Below are positions 11,901 to 23,764 of a DNA stretch of 64,000 nt, piece after piece. How positions within the stretch are numbered: position 1 is the stretch's first letter; every line of letters starts with the position of its first letter. The notes beneath the pieces are model-generated. The model was not told the origin of the DNA. It saw only the letters and a program-made list of their open reading frames with translations, and did not search any database. The position numbers and the translations under genes are program-made. Source of the stretch: Toxonevra muliebris (Eukaryota; Arthropoda; Insecta; Diptera; Pallopteridae); NCBI GenBank assembly GCA_963691655.1, contig OY829329.1, positions 54,077,408-54,141,407 of the forward strand, given 5' to 3'.

Positions 11901-13192
11901 AAGAATGAAACATACAATAACGGCAGAGGAATATGAAGTGTGTGGTGCGGAGAGAGAGAGAGAGAGCGATAGAGAAATGAAAAAACTTCATTGCAAAGCC
12001 AATGAAAATTCAGTAAATTGACAGTGAAAATTCAGCTTTTCTTTACGAATTTTTTAAAATTTATTTTATATGTGCTAGCTGGAAATTCACGGCATTGCCC
12101 GGGCCAATTTATAAAATTATTGGGCATCATAGTTCCATGAACATTTGAATTGGGCTTAAGTTGAACGATATAGTTATATAGTTATGGTGGTTTATGGAAC
12201 ACATATATGAGTGGCTTTATTTCCATAAAAAAAAAACTATTTCCAATGAGCGGATTTGGTATTGTCATGTCTCAATTATAAAATAAATCATACTTTTTTC
12301 CACTAGCTTTTCTTTCCTCTCACTACAGTATTTTTGATATTCTACGTAGTATAGTTCATATGATAGCTTAAAACGTTTTGTTTGCCTGAGAACTGTTCAA
12401 GTTTGATACATTCCTTAGATGCATTAAATATTTTCGTTGTATAAGAGATAACTCTGTCATATACTACCGAATATTGTCAATATTCAGTTTACAAAAATGC
12501 TTGATGAATGTGCAGCTTTGAGCGAAAGTTTGTTGTTATTGTTGCCATTGAAGAAAGCATGAAATATACTGTCTAAATTTTCAGGGATTTGAGTTAATCT
12601 CCCGGCAAGAGCTGGGCCGTATGGTTTTCCTTAACAATCATTTATAAATCAGTCAAAACTACATGTTACTAGTGGAAATAGTTTGAATCGGGTGTTGTTG
12701 TCCATAAGGAGGAGCGAGTGTATGAATCAGTCAACCAGCCCAAGTCCATTTATATATATCTATAGCTTCTTTTTTTTTTGCAACAAGTTTTTCTTTTGTA
12801 TCACAGTGAAAATTCCTGACTTTCAACGAACTCGTGCTATTTATTCTCTCTTCTCTCAGTGTGATTTGTATTATGTTTATTATATTTTTGCTGTTGCCTA
12901 CTTTTAGGCATGCCGACATTTCTTTCCTGAATTTTGTTTTGCTTTGTGTACAAAAATTTTACCGCAGGGAAATTGAATTTTTTGCTTCTTCTTTTGTATT
13001 TGTTTTTTTCTTTTGCTCTCGCTATACAAATTAGTGTTTTTTTTTTTTTTTTTTGTAGATAGATGAAATTGTTTAGATAAAGTGTCATTTCCTAATTATG
13101 ACAAACAAATAAACATACAAAATGACACAGAAAATCCAAAAATTAAATGTTTACAAGTAATTAATTATTTCTTTTCTTCCTCTTTTAATTAG
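7521..13192. other. Non-coding stretch before the first visible Nos exon
   Basis: No coding exon recognised. I looked for the segment that precedes the zinc-site exon in Drosophila NOS (roughly MRLKNIEGRPEVYDTL) and did not find it. Simple repeats present: (GA)n at 8951-8975 and 11949-11967, poly-T runs near 8540, 8770, 13036, and CTG/CTA-rich sequence near 8040-8130. A small stem, ATTCCCCGATT at 9841 with AATCGGGGAAT at 9878, is also here. This may be a large 5' intron, but alternative first exons or promoters cannot be excluded. Confidence 0.5.
10402..10638 (+). repeat. Dispersed repeat bracketed by 18-bp direct repeats
   Basis: GAAAGTCCATGCCTTTTC occurs identically at 10402-10419 and 10621-10638. 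The 201 bases between contain GTATATAGAGACGGGCAAAT, CCTCATCAGTGATCTTAGTG and CCTATATAAGCTA. A diverged copy lies at 27110-27320. The 18-mer could be the target duplication of a short retroposon; no promoter boxes or tail could be fixed. Confidence 0.55.
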
Positions 13193-13329
13193 ATACTCTC
13201 CTGCTCCAAGGCGACATGTATGAGCAGCGTTATGAACTTTGGCACCGCACAGGTGGAACAACGTAAAGCCGATTTAGTTTTAGATCATGCCAAAGATTTT
13301 CTAGATCAATATTTTACTTCGATAAAAAG
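13193..13329 (+). CDS. Nos: Nos exon with zinc-tetrathiolate cysteines
   Basis: Acceptor TTTTAATTAG precedes 13193 and donor GTGAGT follows 13329. The exon starts on a full codon and reads ILSCSKATCMSSVMNFGTAQ, then the helix VLDHAKDFLDQYFTSIK. The C-x4-C pair (codons 13202-13204 and 13217-13219) is the NOS zinc site, where two Cys from each monomer hold one zinc at the dimer interface next to the pterin pocket. It ends two bases into an Arg codon (phase 2). The protein start is upstream and not seen. A short open frame beginning at an internal ATG should not be taken as a start. Confidence 0.93.
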
Positions 13330-13443
13330 GTGAGTGTATACACACTTTAGTAATTAGTTTCAATTAATAATTTCTTTAATTTAAAATCATTTAATTTTTA
13401 ATATGATTTCTTTATTTATCTATTTTTTTTTTTAATTTTTCAG

Positions 13444-13606
13444 AGCTTCTAGCGCCGCTCATGATACACGCTGGAAACAAGTACGCCAGTGTATCGAATC
13501 CACTGGTCATTATCAATTAACCGAAACGGAATTGATATATGGCGCCAAATTGGCATGGCGCAATTCTTCACGTTGTATTGGGCGCATACAATGGTCAAAA
13601 TTGCAG
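13444..13606 (+). CDS. Nos: Nos exon with heme-thiolate cysteine
   Basis: Begins after TTTTTCAG and ends before GTAAAT in phase 0. It completes the split Arg and reads [20 protein letters not shown], then [20 protein letters not shown] and [12 protein letters not shown]. The Cys in RCIG (codon 13574-13576) is the proximal heme ligand that defines the NOS oxygenase domain. Only 114 bases separate it from the previous exon, the shortest intron seen here. Confidence 0.95.
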
Positions 13607-14763
13607 GTAAATATAAATCAATTTTCCAATAATAAATTGTGCAAGATTTACAAATTTCTGTTGCTCCAAAACAATACTTGAATATGTGAAACTTTAAATG
13701 TGTGTCAAAATTATTTAAATCCCTAAAAAATCTAACATTTTTGTAGTTGAGTTTTCTAATTAATTTTTATTTTTTTATTTTGATAATTTTTGGTAACGAG
13801 AAGAATTTCATTAAAACTTTTTTTCTGTATTTGAAATTGAGTGTACATGTTTTTAGAAATATGCAATGTTAAATAATATAAATATGCATTCATGTATTAG
13901 GGTGGAATGAAAATATTTAAAATATTAAACTCGAAGAATATGCAAAGAAAACGAATTTTGTTATTCTTTTGTGATTATTGCTCATTAAGCCTATTTAACT
14001 TGATAATAAAAGTCTTTGTTTGAGTCATAGATAAGTGATAAAAACAAAGCAAAAGTATAATTTTTGGGGTAGTTAGGTGGGCAAGTTGGTATTGACGCTA
14101 TTCCTTATACTTTAGAATTAACGCTTAAGTGCCATTTTGATACTAATTTTTCAGTTTCAGGGAGAGAGTTTCTTCTATTCCCAGATTAAGAATCTGGTCC
14201 ATATTGATCAGTACCCCGTGGTTATTGCAATCAGGCTGGCTACCACAGCACGCGTGTGGTTAAGTTGGTATCTGTTTTCTATGCAGACAAAATTTAGTCA
14301 TATTTTCTTGGTTGCAGTGCAAGTTAAAAATCTTTTCCAACTGTTCAATATCTGCAAGAGTGAGGATGTGAGAAAGCAATAGCGGATACTAGGAGGGGTC
14401 TTATTTTCAACGCCCTTCGCCTTACCGATGAAATTTTCATAGACTTTAATCGCTGGTTATTAACCGAAAAATATTTTAAAGGGATTAACAAATATGTACA
14501 TCAACCCCTTCGGGAATGTCGCCTTAATTGGCCCAGGCGAAGAGCTACTGATTTCACCGCTTTTCATCGCTAATTCACTTACGCTTTCTTATGACTTCTA
14601 ACTCAGAATAGATCAACACCACTTAAAGATGTGAATAACTTCCTACTTATATTGAATGATTTGGATTGGTATCTCGAAAGGCTTTTGGCATATAATTTAT
14701 TTACTAATAATGATTTTCGTTTTCCTGCTCTCCCCCCTCCCCTCCCCCTCTTCGACGTTAATG

Positions 14764-16130
14764 AATACTTACTTACTTACTGCAATCCTCTTCTCCCAGT
14801 GGAGCATAGGGCCTCAACAATTGATCTGAATCTGACTCGGTTTGGTGCTTCACGGCATATATCAGTCCAGCTATATTTGGCAGAGTTAAGTTCTGTTTCA
14901 ACAGTTTTTTGCTGGTTCAGGTTTTTGCTGGTGCACCAGGAAGTTGAGAGACTTGAGGGTTCCAATGTAGAGCTTAGCGTGCAATACTGTTGGGGTTCTT
15001 ACGGAGAGTATGGCCAATCCATCGCCATTTTCGTCTTTTAATCTCCCCTACTGCTAGTTCTAGTTCTTCATTAGAGATACGATGTGGAAAACAAATTTTG
15101 AAAATCCGTCTCATACACTTGTTGATAAACGTCTGAATACGTGACTCAATTCGGTTAGAACATTTCCACGTCTCTGAACCATAGTATAAAACAGATTTCA
15201 CATTTGAATTGAAGATTCGTAACTTCGTTCTCTTGGGTGCCAGGGCATGAAGGACATGTAGGCAATGAAATGGCGGACGAACTTGCAAGGAAAGGATCAT
15301 CCAGTGAATTCACTGGACCACGACCATTCTGCGGTCTACCATGGAGTTCCGTTAAAATCAGATTAAAAAATTGGCTGGACAGTAACTCGCTACAATACTG
15401 GAGGGGAAACCCCCGGTAACAGACAAGCTAAATCATTCATGCCAAAGATCTGTCAACGCAGAACTAAACAACTGCTTAATTTAGGCAGGAACCAAATCCG
15501 AATTGCCACAGGATTCTATACAGGGCACTGTAGGGTCAAAAAACACCTATCGAACTTGGGTCTAGCACAAGACGATACGTGCCGAATATGTAACGAGGAG
15601 GAAGAAACAGCAGAACATATTTTATGCCACTGTGAAGGTCTAATGAGGACCCGACTTCGTTACTTGGGAAACTCTATCCTACAACCGCAAGACATTGCGG
15701 ATTGTTCTCCTAAAGAGATATTAAATTTCCTCAAAGGAAATAAACTCATAGGAGAACTATAAACACAATAATCTTTGAGGTATATCACAATAGGCCCTAG
15801 ATGGCTGCAGTGATCTGGGAAATTATTGCCCACCTCCGTATTAATCTAATCTAACTTCATTCTCAGTACAATTTGGTTTGACTTCCAAATATTACTTAGC
15901 AAGCCGAAGGCAGATTTAGCCTTATTAACTCTGACACTGACATCTTCATCTGCACCACTTTTATTTGACACAACGCTCCCCAGGTACGTAAAACATGGCA
16001 CACACTCGATATCTTCATCTTCGAGTTAAAGATTAGAAGATATGATACTGCAATACCCGCTGTTCATGAACTTGGTTTTCTTAATGCTCATCTTCAAGCC
16101 GGCTCTCCTCGCACTTGTCTTCAGCTGTAC
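14764..16130 (-). mobile_element. LINE fragment (RT C-terminal region), split by another LINE
   Basis: On the minus strand, 16130-15865 reads GLKMSIKKTKFMNSGYCS and CFTYLGSVVSNKSGADEDV. 15232-14782 continues with TKLRIFNSNVKSVLYYGSET, RRIFKICFPHRISNEEL and RRKWRWIGHTLRK, then a degenerate C-terminus (DICREAPNRVRFRSIVEALC). The 3' end is a short (TAAG)n tail (plus-strand CTTA repeats at 14767-14781). The two halves join in frame once the insert 15233-15851 and one target copy are removed. Family is the common insect endonuclease-RT LINE that lacks RNase H; the exact clade is not certain. Confidence 0.8.
15233..15851 (+). mobile_element. 5'-truncated I-like LINE inserted with 13-bp target duplication
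   Basis: The plus strand begins inside RNase H (LGCQGMKDM in one frame; GHEGHVGNEMADELARKG in the coding frame), then WSSVKIRLKNWL, a frameshift and stop near 15420, and the C-terminal zinc motif CRICNEEEETAEHILCHC before a stop at 15760-15762. The 3' tail is TAATCTAATCTAA. Flanks are TAACTTCGTTCTC (15220-15232) and TAACTTCATTCTC (15852-15864), a 13-bp target duplication with one mismatch. RNase H plus this zinc motif places it in the I/R1/LOA group. Confidence 0.85.
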
Positions 16131-18030
16131 TATGAATATTAATGTTATTGAAAAAAAAAAAACTTTAAGATCAATATCTTGAAAGTTTCTCGAGATGTTT
16201 GATGAAAAATTAAGATTTTCAAGAATTTATAATTTAAAAGAGATTAAATACTCTAATTTTGCATAGAAGAAAAAAGAATTCAAGGTCGATATCAAGAACA
16301 ATTTTTAATGATATGTTTTGTTTCACGGAAAATTCTGGTTTTTAGTTTCAAAGATCTACATTGAGAATTGAAAACAATTTAATTGTCTAGCTTCTTCAAA
16401 ACAAGTTCCAAAAAAAAAAAACTATCTAAATTTTGCTTTGTTTTGAATACCACAAAAATGGGTTCCTCCCTTCAAAGATAGTTCCAGGTCAAGAAATCTT
16501 CGAAAGAGTGAACAGATTACCTTAAGAAGGGAGGGCAGAGAGAGAGAGAGATAGAGGTGAAGCTAACTCAGCCTCCTTTGAATCTACCATTGATGACAAA
16601 TATGGAAAAGCAAATACCTATACACATAAGAATAAGTGATATAGCTATGTCCGCATTGTGGCTGGTACATCAAACAACTTTTTAAGTGCCTAAGTAGAGT
16701 AGTTGCGATATCAACAGAAATTTTAATGAAGGAAACATTTACACTATAAATTAAGCAACAAGGCAAAATTTTATCAGGTAATATTTGGCAGTGCTCACTT
16801 TTTTCACGCTACCCTAATGCATTTCAAATCACATACATACATATGTAATACATATTATGAATGCATGTAAATGTGTGCGAAATATTTCTTATTCGTATTC
16901 ATTGAAGAAAACCTCGATTTCGTTTATATGCTATGTGCTTTTATTTTATTTTATTTGGGATTGTGTGTGTGACTTTCAAATATTCACGTATGTGCTATGA
17001 GCTGTTGAGAAAATACCAAAGTTTAAATTAACTTAGCAAAAAAACATGAAAAATTATATCCACAATAAACTTTGTTCTTACATCCGTGATTTTCTCGTTA
17101 TTGTTATTTTTCATTATTGTGTTTGTTGCTGGTTTTTACTTCAACAGCGATTTTTCTCAACTTAATAAACAAATAAATGAGCAAAGTGAATGAAAATCTG
17201 AAATGAATTGAAAAATAAAATAGAAAAACAAAAAAAAAAAAAAAAAAAAAAATTTTTGTGAAACAAAGCGAAAAAAAAAAAAAAAATAAAATGAATTTTT
17301 ATTTGTTTACTTAAGCATATATGCTGCGGGTAAGGACACAAACACCTACACAAATATTCATATCCGTACATATGCATATGGTTACACGCACACACACACA
17401 CACTTACATATATATTCAAGTATCAAACTGATACCCATATACTCGAAACTTTGTACTTTCATATGTTTATGTTTTTGACGCTCGACAACAACACCCTTTT
17501 TTCAATTATTTCACTTGAATGCATTTTCGCTGTTTTATACTGAATATCCTTTTTTTTTTTTGTTTTTGTTTCCGCATTTAATTTTTTCTTTTGTTTTATG
17601 AAGTTGCAGAAACAAGTTTTATTGTTTTTTCAAGAAATTCAATAAATGTAAAAGTTCGTTTTTCGCTATATTAAAGTTTTCAGAAATTTGTTAAAATACA
17701 GTGCTTTTCGCTTATAACGAACCTTCTGACAATGAACTTTCGGTTGCAATGAACCTTTTGAGCATTGGGCAGAAGTCAAGTTGGATTTAGAGTAGTAAAA
17801 CTGAGAGAGAAATAGTTTTTCCTCAAATTAGAAATTAAAAATTTCAGATGTCTGCTATAAGAGAGAGGAGAAAACAGAAATGCATAAAAAATTGTTATGA
17901 GGTAAGGAGTGAGTTCGAAAAAAACTTAATATATATAAAATTCGATAATTTTTGAACGGTTGATCTTAGAGTTTTGATTTTTTTTTTTATTTAATTGATA
18001 ATATTTTACAAAAATATAACTTTTATAGTT

Positions 18031-19103
18031 CTAACCACTATTTATGAACTCGTGGTCCTTCCAGTTTGCCCAGCTCCTTTTAAAATCTTCGATATTTTGG
18101 GACACCTTTTTTGTGCTCTTTAAGTTTCTTTTCACAAGAGCCCAATATCTCTCCACTGGTCTTAGCTCCGGACAATTTGGAAGACTGGCCTCTCTTGGTA
18201 TAAAAACTATATTATTACTTTGGTACCACTCCAGAGCTTTCTTGCCGTAGTGACATGATGCCAAATAGGGCCAAAAATATGTGGACACATTATGCTCTCT
18301 TGTGAAAGGAAGAAGTCTTTTTTTCAAACATTCTTTAATGTATATTTCGGTATTTATAGAGCCCACTGTAACAAATGACTTGCTTCTTTTGCCGCAACTG
18401 CATATAGCATGCCATACCAGGAATTTTTTAGGAAATTTTGTCTGCTTTTGGATTCAAAATTGTTCTTCGACATTTCCTCGAGCATCAGCAACATAAAAAT
18501 TTTGACCCGGAAGCTGCGTAAAATCTGGGGTCGAATCGTCCGATCCGTGAACGTACAACTCGTCACGTAAAAGCGAGTATTTTGCATGTATTTTTGAGAA
18601 AATTACGTGACGAGTACTACGTTCACGGATCAGACGATTCGGCCCCTGCCAGTACATACGTTTCGTTGTCCATTATACAACATGAATATTTTTGTATGAA
18701 ATTCGATTTTAATTTCCGAGCCTTACATTTGGCGTCTAAATTTTTTGCAGCATTCCTGTCTGGAACTTTTTGGACTTTGTATGTTTTCAAACCTGCATTG
18801 GCTTTAACCTTTCGCACCAAATAGTCAGAGCACTGGGCTAACCGGGCAGCTTTTCTACCAGATGTGTTTGGAGATCTTTTTAATATGCTTTCTATTTTCT
18901 TGGCTTTCTCAATATCATGTGGTCCTTGTTTTCTTCCCGAACCAGGAGGTTTCCTATCGATGGTCAAATTCTCCTGAAACTGTTTAATAACATTGGAAAC
19001 AGTTTGACGGCAGACCTTCAATTCTTTGGCCAATTTTTTGTAGGACCAATTTGGATTTTTTTGAAAATTTTTAATAATTTTAAGACTTCTTTTTCTTCAC
19101 TCA
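18031..19103 (-). pseudogene. Tc1-like transposase, frameshifted
   Basis: The likely start at 19103 reads MSEEKEVLKLLK. A slip in an A-run shifts frame into KKLAKELKVCRQTVSNVIKQ (helix-turn-helix), then SGRKAARLAQCSDYLVRKVK, and MDNETYV, which holds the first catalytic Asp region. An inverted duplication at 18533-18640 disrupts the next segment. The protein resumes as PDFTQLPGQNFYVADARGNV, then TEIYIKECLKKRLLPF and NCPELRPVERYWALVKRNLK, with the third acidic residue in PVERYW. About 357 codons long, near full length, but inactive because of several frameshifts. Confidence 0.8.
18533..18640. repeat. 38-bp inverted repeat with 32-base spacer inside transposase
   Basis: Arms 18533-18570 and 18603-18640 are reverse complements at 35 of 38 positions. 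The left arm on the minus strand and the right arm on the plus strand both encode a DE-x-YVHGSDDS peptide, so one is an inverted duplicate of the other. It would form a strong hairpin. Confidence 0.9.
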
Positions 19104-22100
19104 TTTTGATCAAACTCACTATAATTCAACATGTTTGTCATTAAAAATAACAACTGACATATTTTTCAAAGATAACTAGATCAAATAAATTTTTAAATTT
19201 TACACCCAAACAAAATTATTAGGTAAAACGTATGTTAAGATCGTTTCAATCTCACTCCTTATCTCTGTCCTTTTCTTTTACATAGCAGACATTTAAAATT
19301 TTAAATTTCTAATTTGAAAATCAATGTTAACTATAGTTAAAAAATGTTATCGTTCATGTACTTGGCATCTCTAATCAGTAGTAGTTTAAATATTTTATAT
19401 TTTCACAAAGCATTGAGCATTTGGTATAAATTTTTCCCCAAATACCACTTTATATTTTATTGTACATACATAAGTTTTTACTAAATATAACAACTTAAAT
19501 ATATTTTAATAGTTTTGAAGTGTTTGCCCAATGGTGCCATCTTCCAACTTACAAATAAAATCCTTACCAAGTTAAATACTTTGCCTTTTTTTCAAGTTTG
19601 TGAACATGTAGTAAGTGAGCGGTGTCCTTTTTTGAGTGTAGTTTGATTAGTTTTTGAGTAGACACTTCTGGTGCTTGAGGATTTCTTAATTTATTTTCTA
19701 TTCTATATATGTAAAAAGGGTTGGTCATTATAACTTACATACATACATACATACATAAATAAATATTTCTTTGAAGCCGAAAAGTCCTTTCAAAGCTTAA
19801 GTGTATTTCTAACTATTTTATAAAATCATAGCGTGAAATTAGATTTTAAATTTTTAATAAATAATTAAAATATTTGAAATGAAAATTGGGTACTATCTCT
19901 GACTTTCTTGGAAGCAAATGTTGGTGTAATTTTGTTAAAACTATATAAGTATGTATATCAATGTTTTTAGTTTAAATTACTCTTTCGGGCGTTAGAACGT
20001 TTATTGAACTGGAAGCAAGTAGTTCCAAAATGTTCTACCAGAAAATTCCACTTGATTGCCATCTAGCCATCATTGATTCATCAATTGACTACTGTAAGCT
20101 ACATGGTTGGTATCTATGTATGATTCCAAGTTTTTTTATGCATACTTTTGAAACTGCATATTATTTATTATGCAGCTTTGAATGCTTAAAGCGTTTAAAA
20201 CTGAAGCACAAGTTTAGGTATACATAGCAAAAAGAAAAAAATTATAATTTTTTATTTAACATGAAAAGAAATATGAATAAATTTCAAGCATTTTCTTATT
20301 CGCTTTTTTTTAAATTTTATTCTTGTTTTTACTCTCTGTCTAAATTTGTATGAGTGCTTGTAGTAATTCATTCAGGTGTGTTGTTGTAATGCGCATTACA
20401 ACTACAAAGCTAAAAAACAAATAAAACCAAACCAACTTCCGAAAGACAGAAAAAGAAATGTACAAAAAAAATGCCAAAAGAAAGATGTTGAAATTTCTAT
20501 ATTATGTATATGAATAAATCTGTGTGTGTTCACTTTTTATTTTATTTCGTTTTATTTTATTTTTTTATTATTATTCCTTTTCTTCTGTTTGTTGCGAAAA
20601 TTAAAATTTATTTGCATTTCAAATTCATTTTGTAGCACCACACGCTGCAACCTTTTCTCTCTTTTTCTATTTTGTTTTGTTTATAATATTTTTTATTTTT
20701 AGTTTTCAAAATTTAATTTTAGAGATTTTTCTTTCTTCATTTGTACTTTGCTACTGCACATGGAATCTCTGGAGTGAGTGCTAAGTGTGTTTGCTGTGTA
20801 TTTGCATTTCAAAGAAAATGTTTGGAAAATTAATAAAAATAATTTCTTAAAATTATTCTAAAATGCAAATGATAAGTAAAATTATAAGTGTAGGTATGTA
20901 AAATAAATTTATGAAGGTTTTGTTAAGTTAGTTTCTTTGATTTTGAAATTATGTTGTATTTTATAAGTTCTGCTGCATTATAATTTATAAGTTTATTTAA
21001 TTTACTTCAAATTTACGCTTAAAACGTTTTGGTTACAGTGAGCCGGTCCCTAACCATTAGCTATGAGTGAAAAGTTCGTTTCAAAGGAGTTGATATTTGT
21101 AAACGGAAAGCGTAGATAGAAAGAGAAAGAAAGAGAGAAAAGAAAGAAAGATAGAGGGAGAGAATAGTAATTCAAGAATTGTTCTCAGTCAGGGCTAGTT
21201 TCTGATTAAAATTTTTCTCACAATAATGGTCCATACAAATTGACAATAGCAGCTACACGAACACACTACGAAATTCTGTCGGCTACAACTGTCACCGTGT
21301 AGTCAGCTACTAAACACAATGGAAGCGGCACCACCAGCAGCAAACACAGCCAAAACGACAAAAGCAAACTCTCTTCTTTCTCTGTCGCTTGTCAAATTAT
21401 AAATAGATTTAAAATTGGCGACAGCCACAATTGTGGTCGGTGGTCATGTGGTCGTGTCGTTGCCAAAATAATCATCTCTATAAGAACATGTTGTTTTTAT
21501 AATTTGAGGGATGTAGTCGTGTAGCTGTCGTCGTCAATGTGTATGGTGCATAATTGTTAAATTCTCTCGAATTATAAACTCAGTTGATATAAACACTACT
21601 AACTTTTTTATGCATTTCCATACACTGTATGCCAAAAGTGAAGGGTCCACATCGATTCGTCTCATAGACAAAATTCAAAAAATTCATAATGTCACAACCA
21701 AACAAATTTGATGTAATTTTAAAGATCATGCTCTTACCAATAAAACCCCATAAAATATTGGCGAAAAATAGTGTGGGTGCAAGAGCAGCTCAAAGTCGAG
21801 AAATTTTTCACAGAAATGTTTTTTGTTCGATTCTTGTTTTTTTTAGTTCGTTGAGTAAAAACTCTCTGAAGAATAAGTTTTTAATGATATCCTGACGAAA
21901 GTTTCAGTTTTGTATTCGCAATTTATGAAGGAAATTTTGTGTGTTATTTTTTATCAAGATTCGATGAAAACTGTGCATTGTTTCTCAAGTTAAGTATTTT
22001 TGAAAATACGAAAACTAAAAATTGACGAATTTTGGGAGAGAAAATCTAGAAATTATGTTCCTGGATTTTTCTCAATACTTCAATTTGAAAATAGGGCTGG

Positions 22101-22474
22101 ACATTTTTTTTTTCGTTAAAAATTGGAATTAATTTTTGGAATTTTTTGGTCAACCCTAAAATTATGTAATCATGCTGAAACCTGAATGATAGTCAAAAGT
22201 TACGTTCATTGATATCACTTTATTTCAATATTAAAGGGGTCCAATAAAATTTGTTTAACTTTCTGAAAAGTCCAATATCAACATAACTAAATAAAATAAA
22301 TTTCTTTATACTTTACGCTACACTCTCGGCTATAAATATTTTTAACCAGAAAAGTAGAATCAAGATAATTTTTTTTGATAATTTTTTAATTTACTTTTTT
22401 ATTGGATTGATTGTTATTACTCTATGATCCAGGTAAAGTGCGGGAGCAAGGGGAACTAGTCTAGTTTTAAGTTT

Positions 22475-22640
22475 TAAATAGTGTGCTGGGCTGCTATGCA
22501 GGGTGCTCGGATTTAATGCTCGGAACGGTCGAAAATCTAAAATAGAAAAAAAAAATCTGCATAAACTCACCCAACATAAAGGGATACGAAAAGCTCGGCC
22601 TAGCTGCTCCTTGAGCCCTTGTGCCATAAAAGAAGAAGAA
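22475..22640 (+). mobile_element. Diverged tRNA-Ser-derived SINE relic
   Basis: TAGTGTGCTGGGCTGCTATG and GCAGGGTGCTCGGATTTAAT, followed by an AATAGAAAA stretch, align with the head of the element at 33604 (TAGTGTGTTGGACTGCTACG). It ends near TTGTGCCATAAAAGAAGAAG. A and B boxes are eroded. Boundaries are approximate. Confidence 0.55.
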
Positions 22641-22859
22641 GAATAAATAGGGTATTAAAGATCTCCATTATCTTCAAATATCCTTCTTGAATCCTCTACT
22701 AGTTTGACTTTCCAAGCCTTTCAATGCAGTTCCCTTTAGCTGTTCAATTAATATTTATTCGTAGTTCACTTAAACCGCCATGAGACATTCAAAAGTCATA
22801 AATGTATATATTGCCTCTCTTTCAGCAAAAAAAAACCTTGCAGCTGCTGAGAAGTTTTT

Positions 22860-23163
22860 CTTAATAGTGCTGGATACAAATCAGTGTTGGACAAAATTCA
22901 GACTGGACACTATGGACTCAGATATCACCTAAACAAAATAGGTCTGTCCAATAAGACAGAGTGCCGCCTATGTCTGGAAGATGACGAGACGACATTTTTG
23001 ACGGTTAATCACATAAAATCTTCTTCTACAAAAGATGTCTTGACTTTTATTAGGTCAGCTGAACATCTTTTGTCATAAAATGGGGAATGGCACAAAAGAT
23101 CTTTTAGGTCGCAGTGCCTGCCTGTTTGGGCTCCCCTAAATACTAATAATAATAATAATAATA
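22860..23163 (+). mobile_element. LINE 3' end with zinc motif and (TAA)n tail
   Basis: The plus strand reads QTGHYGLRYHLNKIGLSNKT followed by CRLCLEDDETTF, the C-terminal zinc motif of RNase H-bearing LINEs (the final His/Cys are eroded), a stop near 23077, a short 3' UTR and a (TAA)n tail at 23142-23163. Severely 5'-truncated. Confidence 0.75.
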
Positions 23164-23672
23164 AACGTATTCTGAGTTTGCTAATGTTTTTTAAAAGATT
23201 GCATGCTTTTTCCGGAAATCGCGTTTCATGTCTCGAGAAACAACGGTTTCTGTATTAAAACCCCCATTCTTGATCCACCAATGGATTTCACTGCAGAAGA
23301 AAAGAAAAAGGAGTTGTTCTTAAATCTTAAATCTAAAATTCTATAAATTAAGATCCATTCTATATATACATATGATAGCGACTTTTTACCTTGTTCAAGA
23401 AAAAAAAAATATGTTCAAATTCAAGAGATTGGTGACAAGTTTAATTCTGTATGAAATTTTACTAAATATATTGAGTTCTCCAAAAAATGCATATACGTAG
23501 GCGTCGTTAGTGTTTTATACTATAGCGTACATGTGCATACTAGCAACTACCGCTGGTGTCTTTTCATTTAAAATACACATATATATCTCACAGACTTCTA
23601 CTTTTCTTTAATTCAATTCACAATATGTTACAGTTTTTTACATCCTAACTCATTCGCTTTTTATTGTTGTAG

Positions 23673-23764
23673 GTTTTCGATTGTCGTTATGTAACGACCA
23701 CAAGTGGCATGTTCGAAGCCATTTGCAATCACATTAAATATGCGACCAACAAAGGAAATCTCAG
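23673..23764 (+). CDS. Nos: Nos exon, oxygenase domain
   Basis: Acceptor TTGTTGTAG, donor GTGAGT. Reads [20 protein letters not shown] then [11 protein letters not shown], joining QWSKLQ of the previous exon in frame (phase 0 entry) and ending phase 2. It lies in the heme-binding fold just after the heme cysteine. It is the smallest oxygenase exon here (92 bases) and sits between two transposon-bearing introns. Confidence 0.95.

Larger units (their letters stand above)
17823..19317 (-). mobile_element. Tc1/mariner-superfamily element with long inverted ends
   Basis: The ends begin TCAAATTAGAAATT (17823) and its complement (ending 19317), and the similarity runs through ATGTCTGCTAT and on to TAAGGAGTGAG about 60-75 bases inside, so the inverted repeats are long but imperfect. 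Between them a broken transposase lies on the minus strand. No TA target duplication is evident at these boundaries. Confidence 0.75.
13607..23672 (+). other. Nos intron, about 10.1 kb, transposon-rich
   Basis: Donor GTAAAT, acceptor TTATTGTTGTAG. It contains an RT-type LINE interrupted by an I-like LINE (14764-16130), a Tc1-like element (17823-19317), a SINE relic (22475-22640) and a LINE tail (22860-23163). Between these, 13607-14763, 16131-17822 and 19318-22474 are AT-rich with poly-A/T runs (17230-17285), (CA)n near 17390 and a short ACAT repeat at 19734-19756. A sequence at 17700-17770 beginning CAGTGCTTTTCGCTTATAAC resembles a pogo-type terminus, but no partner end was found. Confidence 0.85.

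Noticed and set aside
13220..13329. Translation start at the internal ATG of exon 13193
   Set aside because: The ATG lies just after the zinc Cys pair, and coding homology continues upstream to the splice acceptor.
17700..17780. Possible pogo/Tigger terminus (CAGTGCTTTTCGCTTATAAC)
   Set aside because: No inverted partner end or TA-flanked element could be found within several kilobases.
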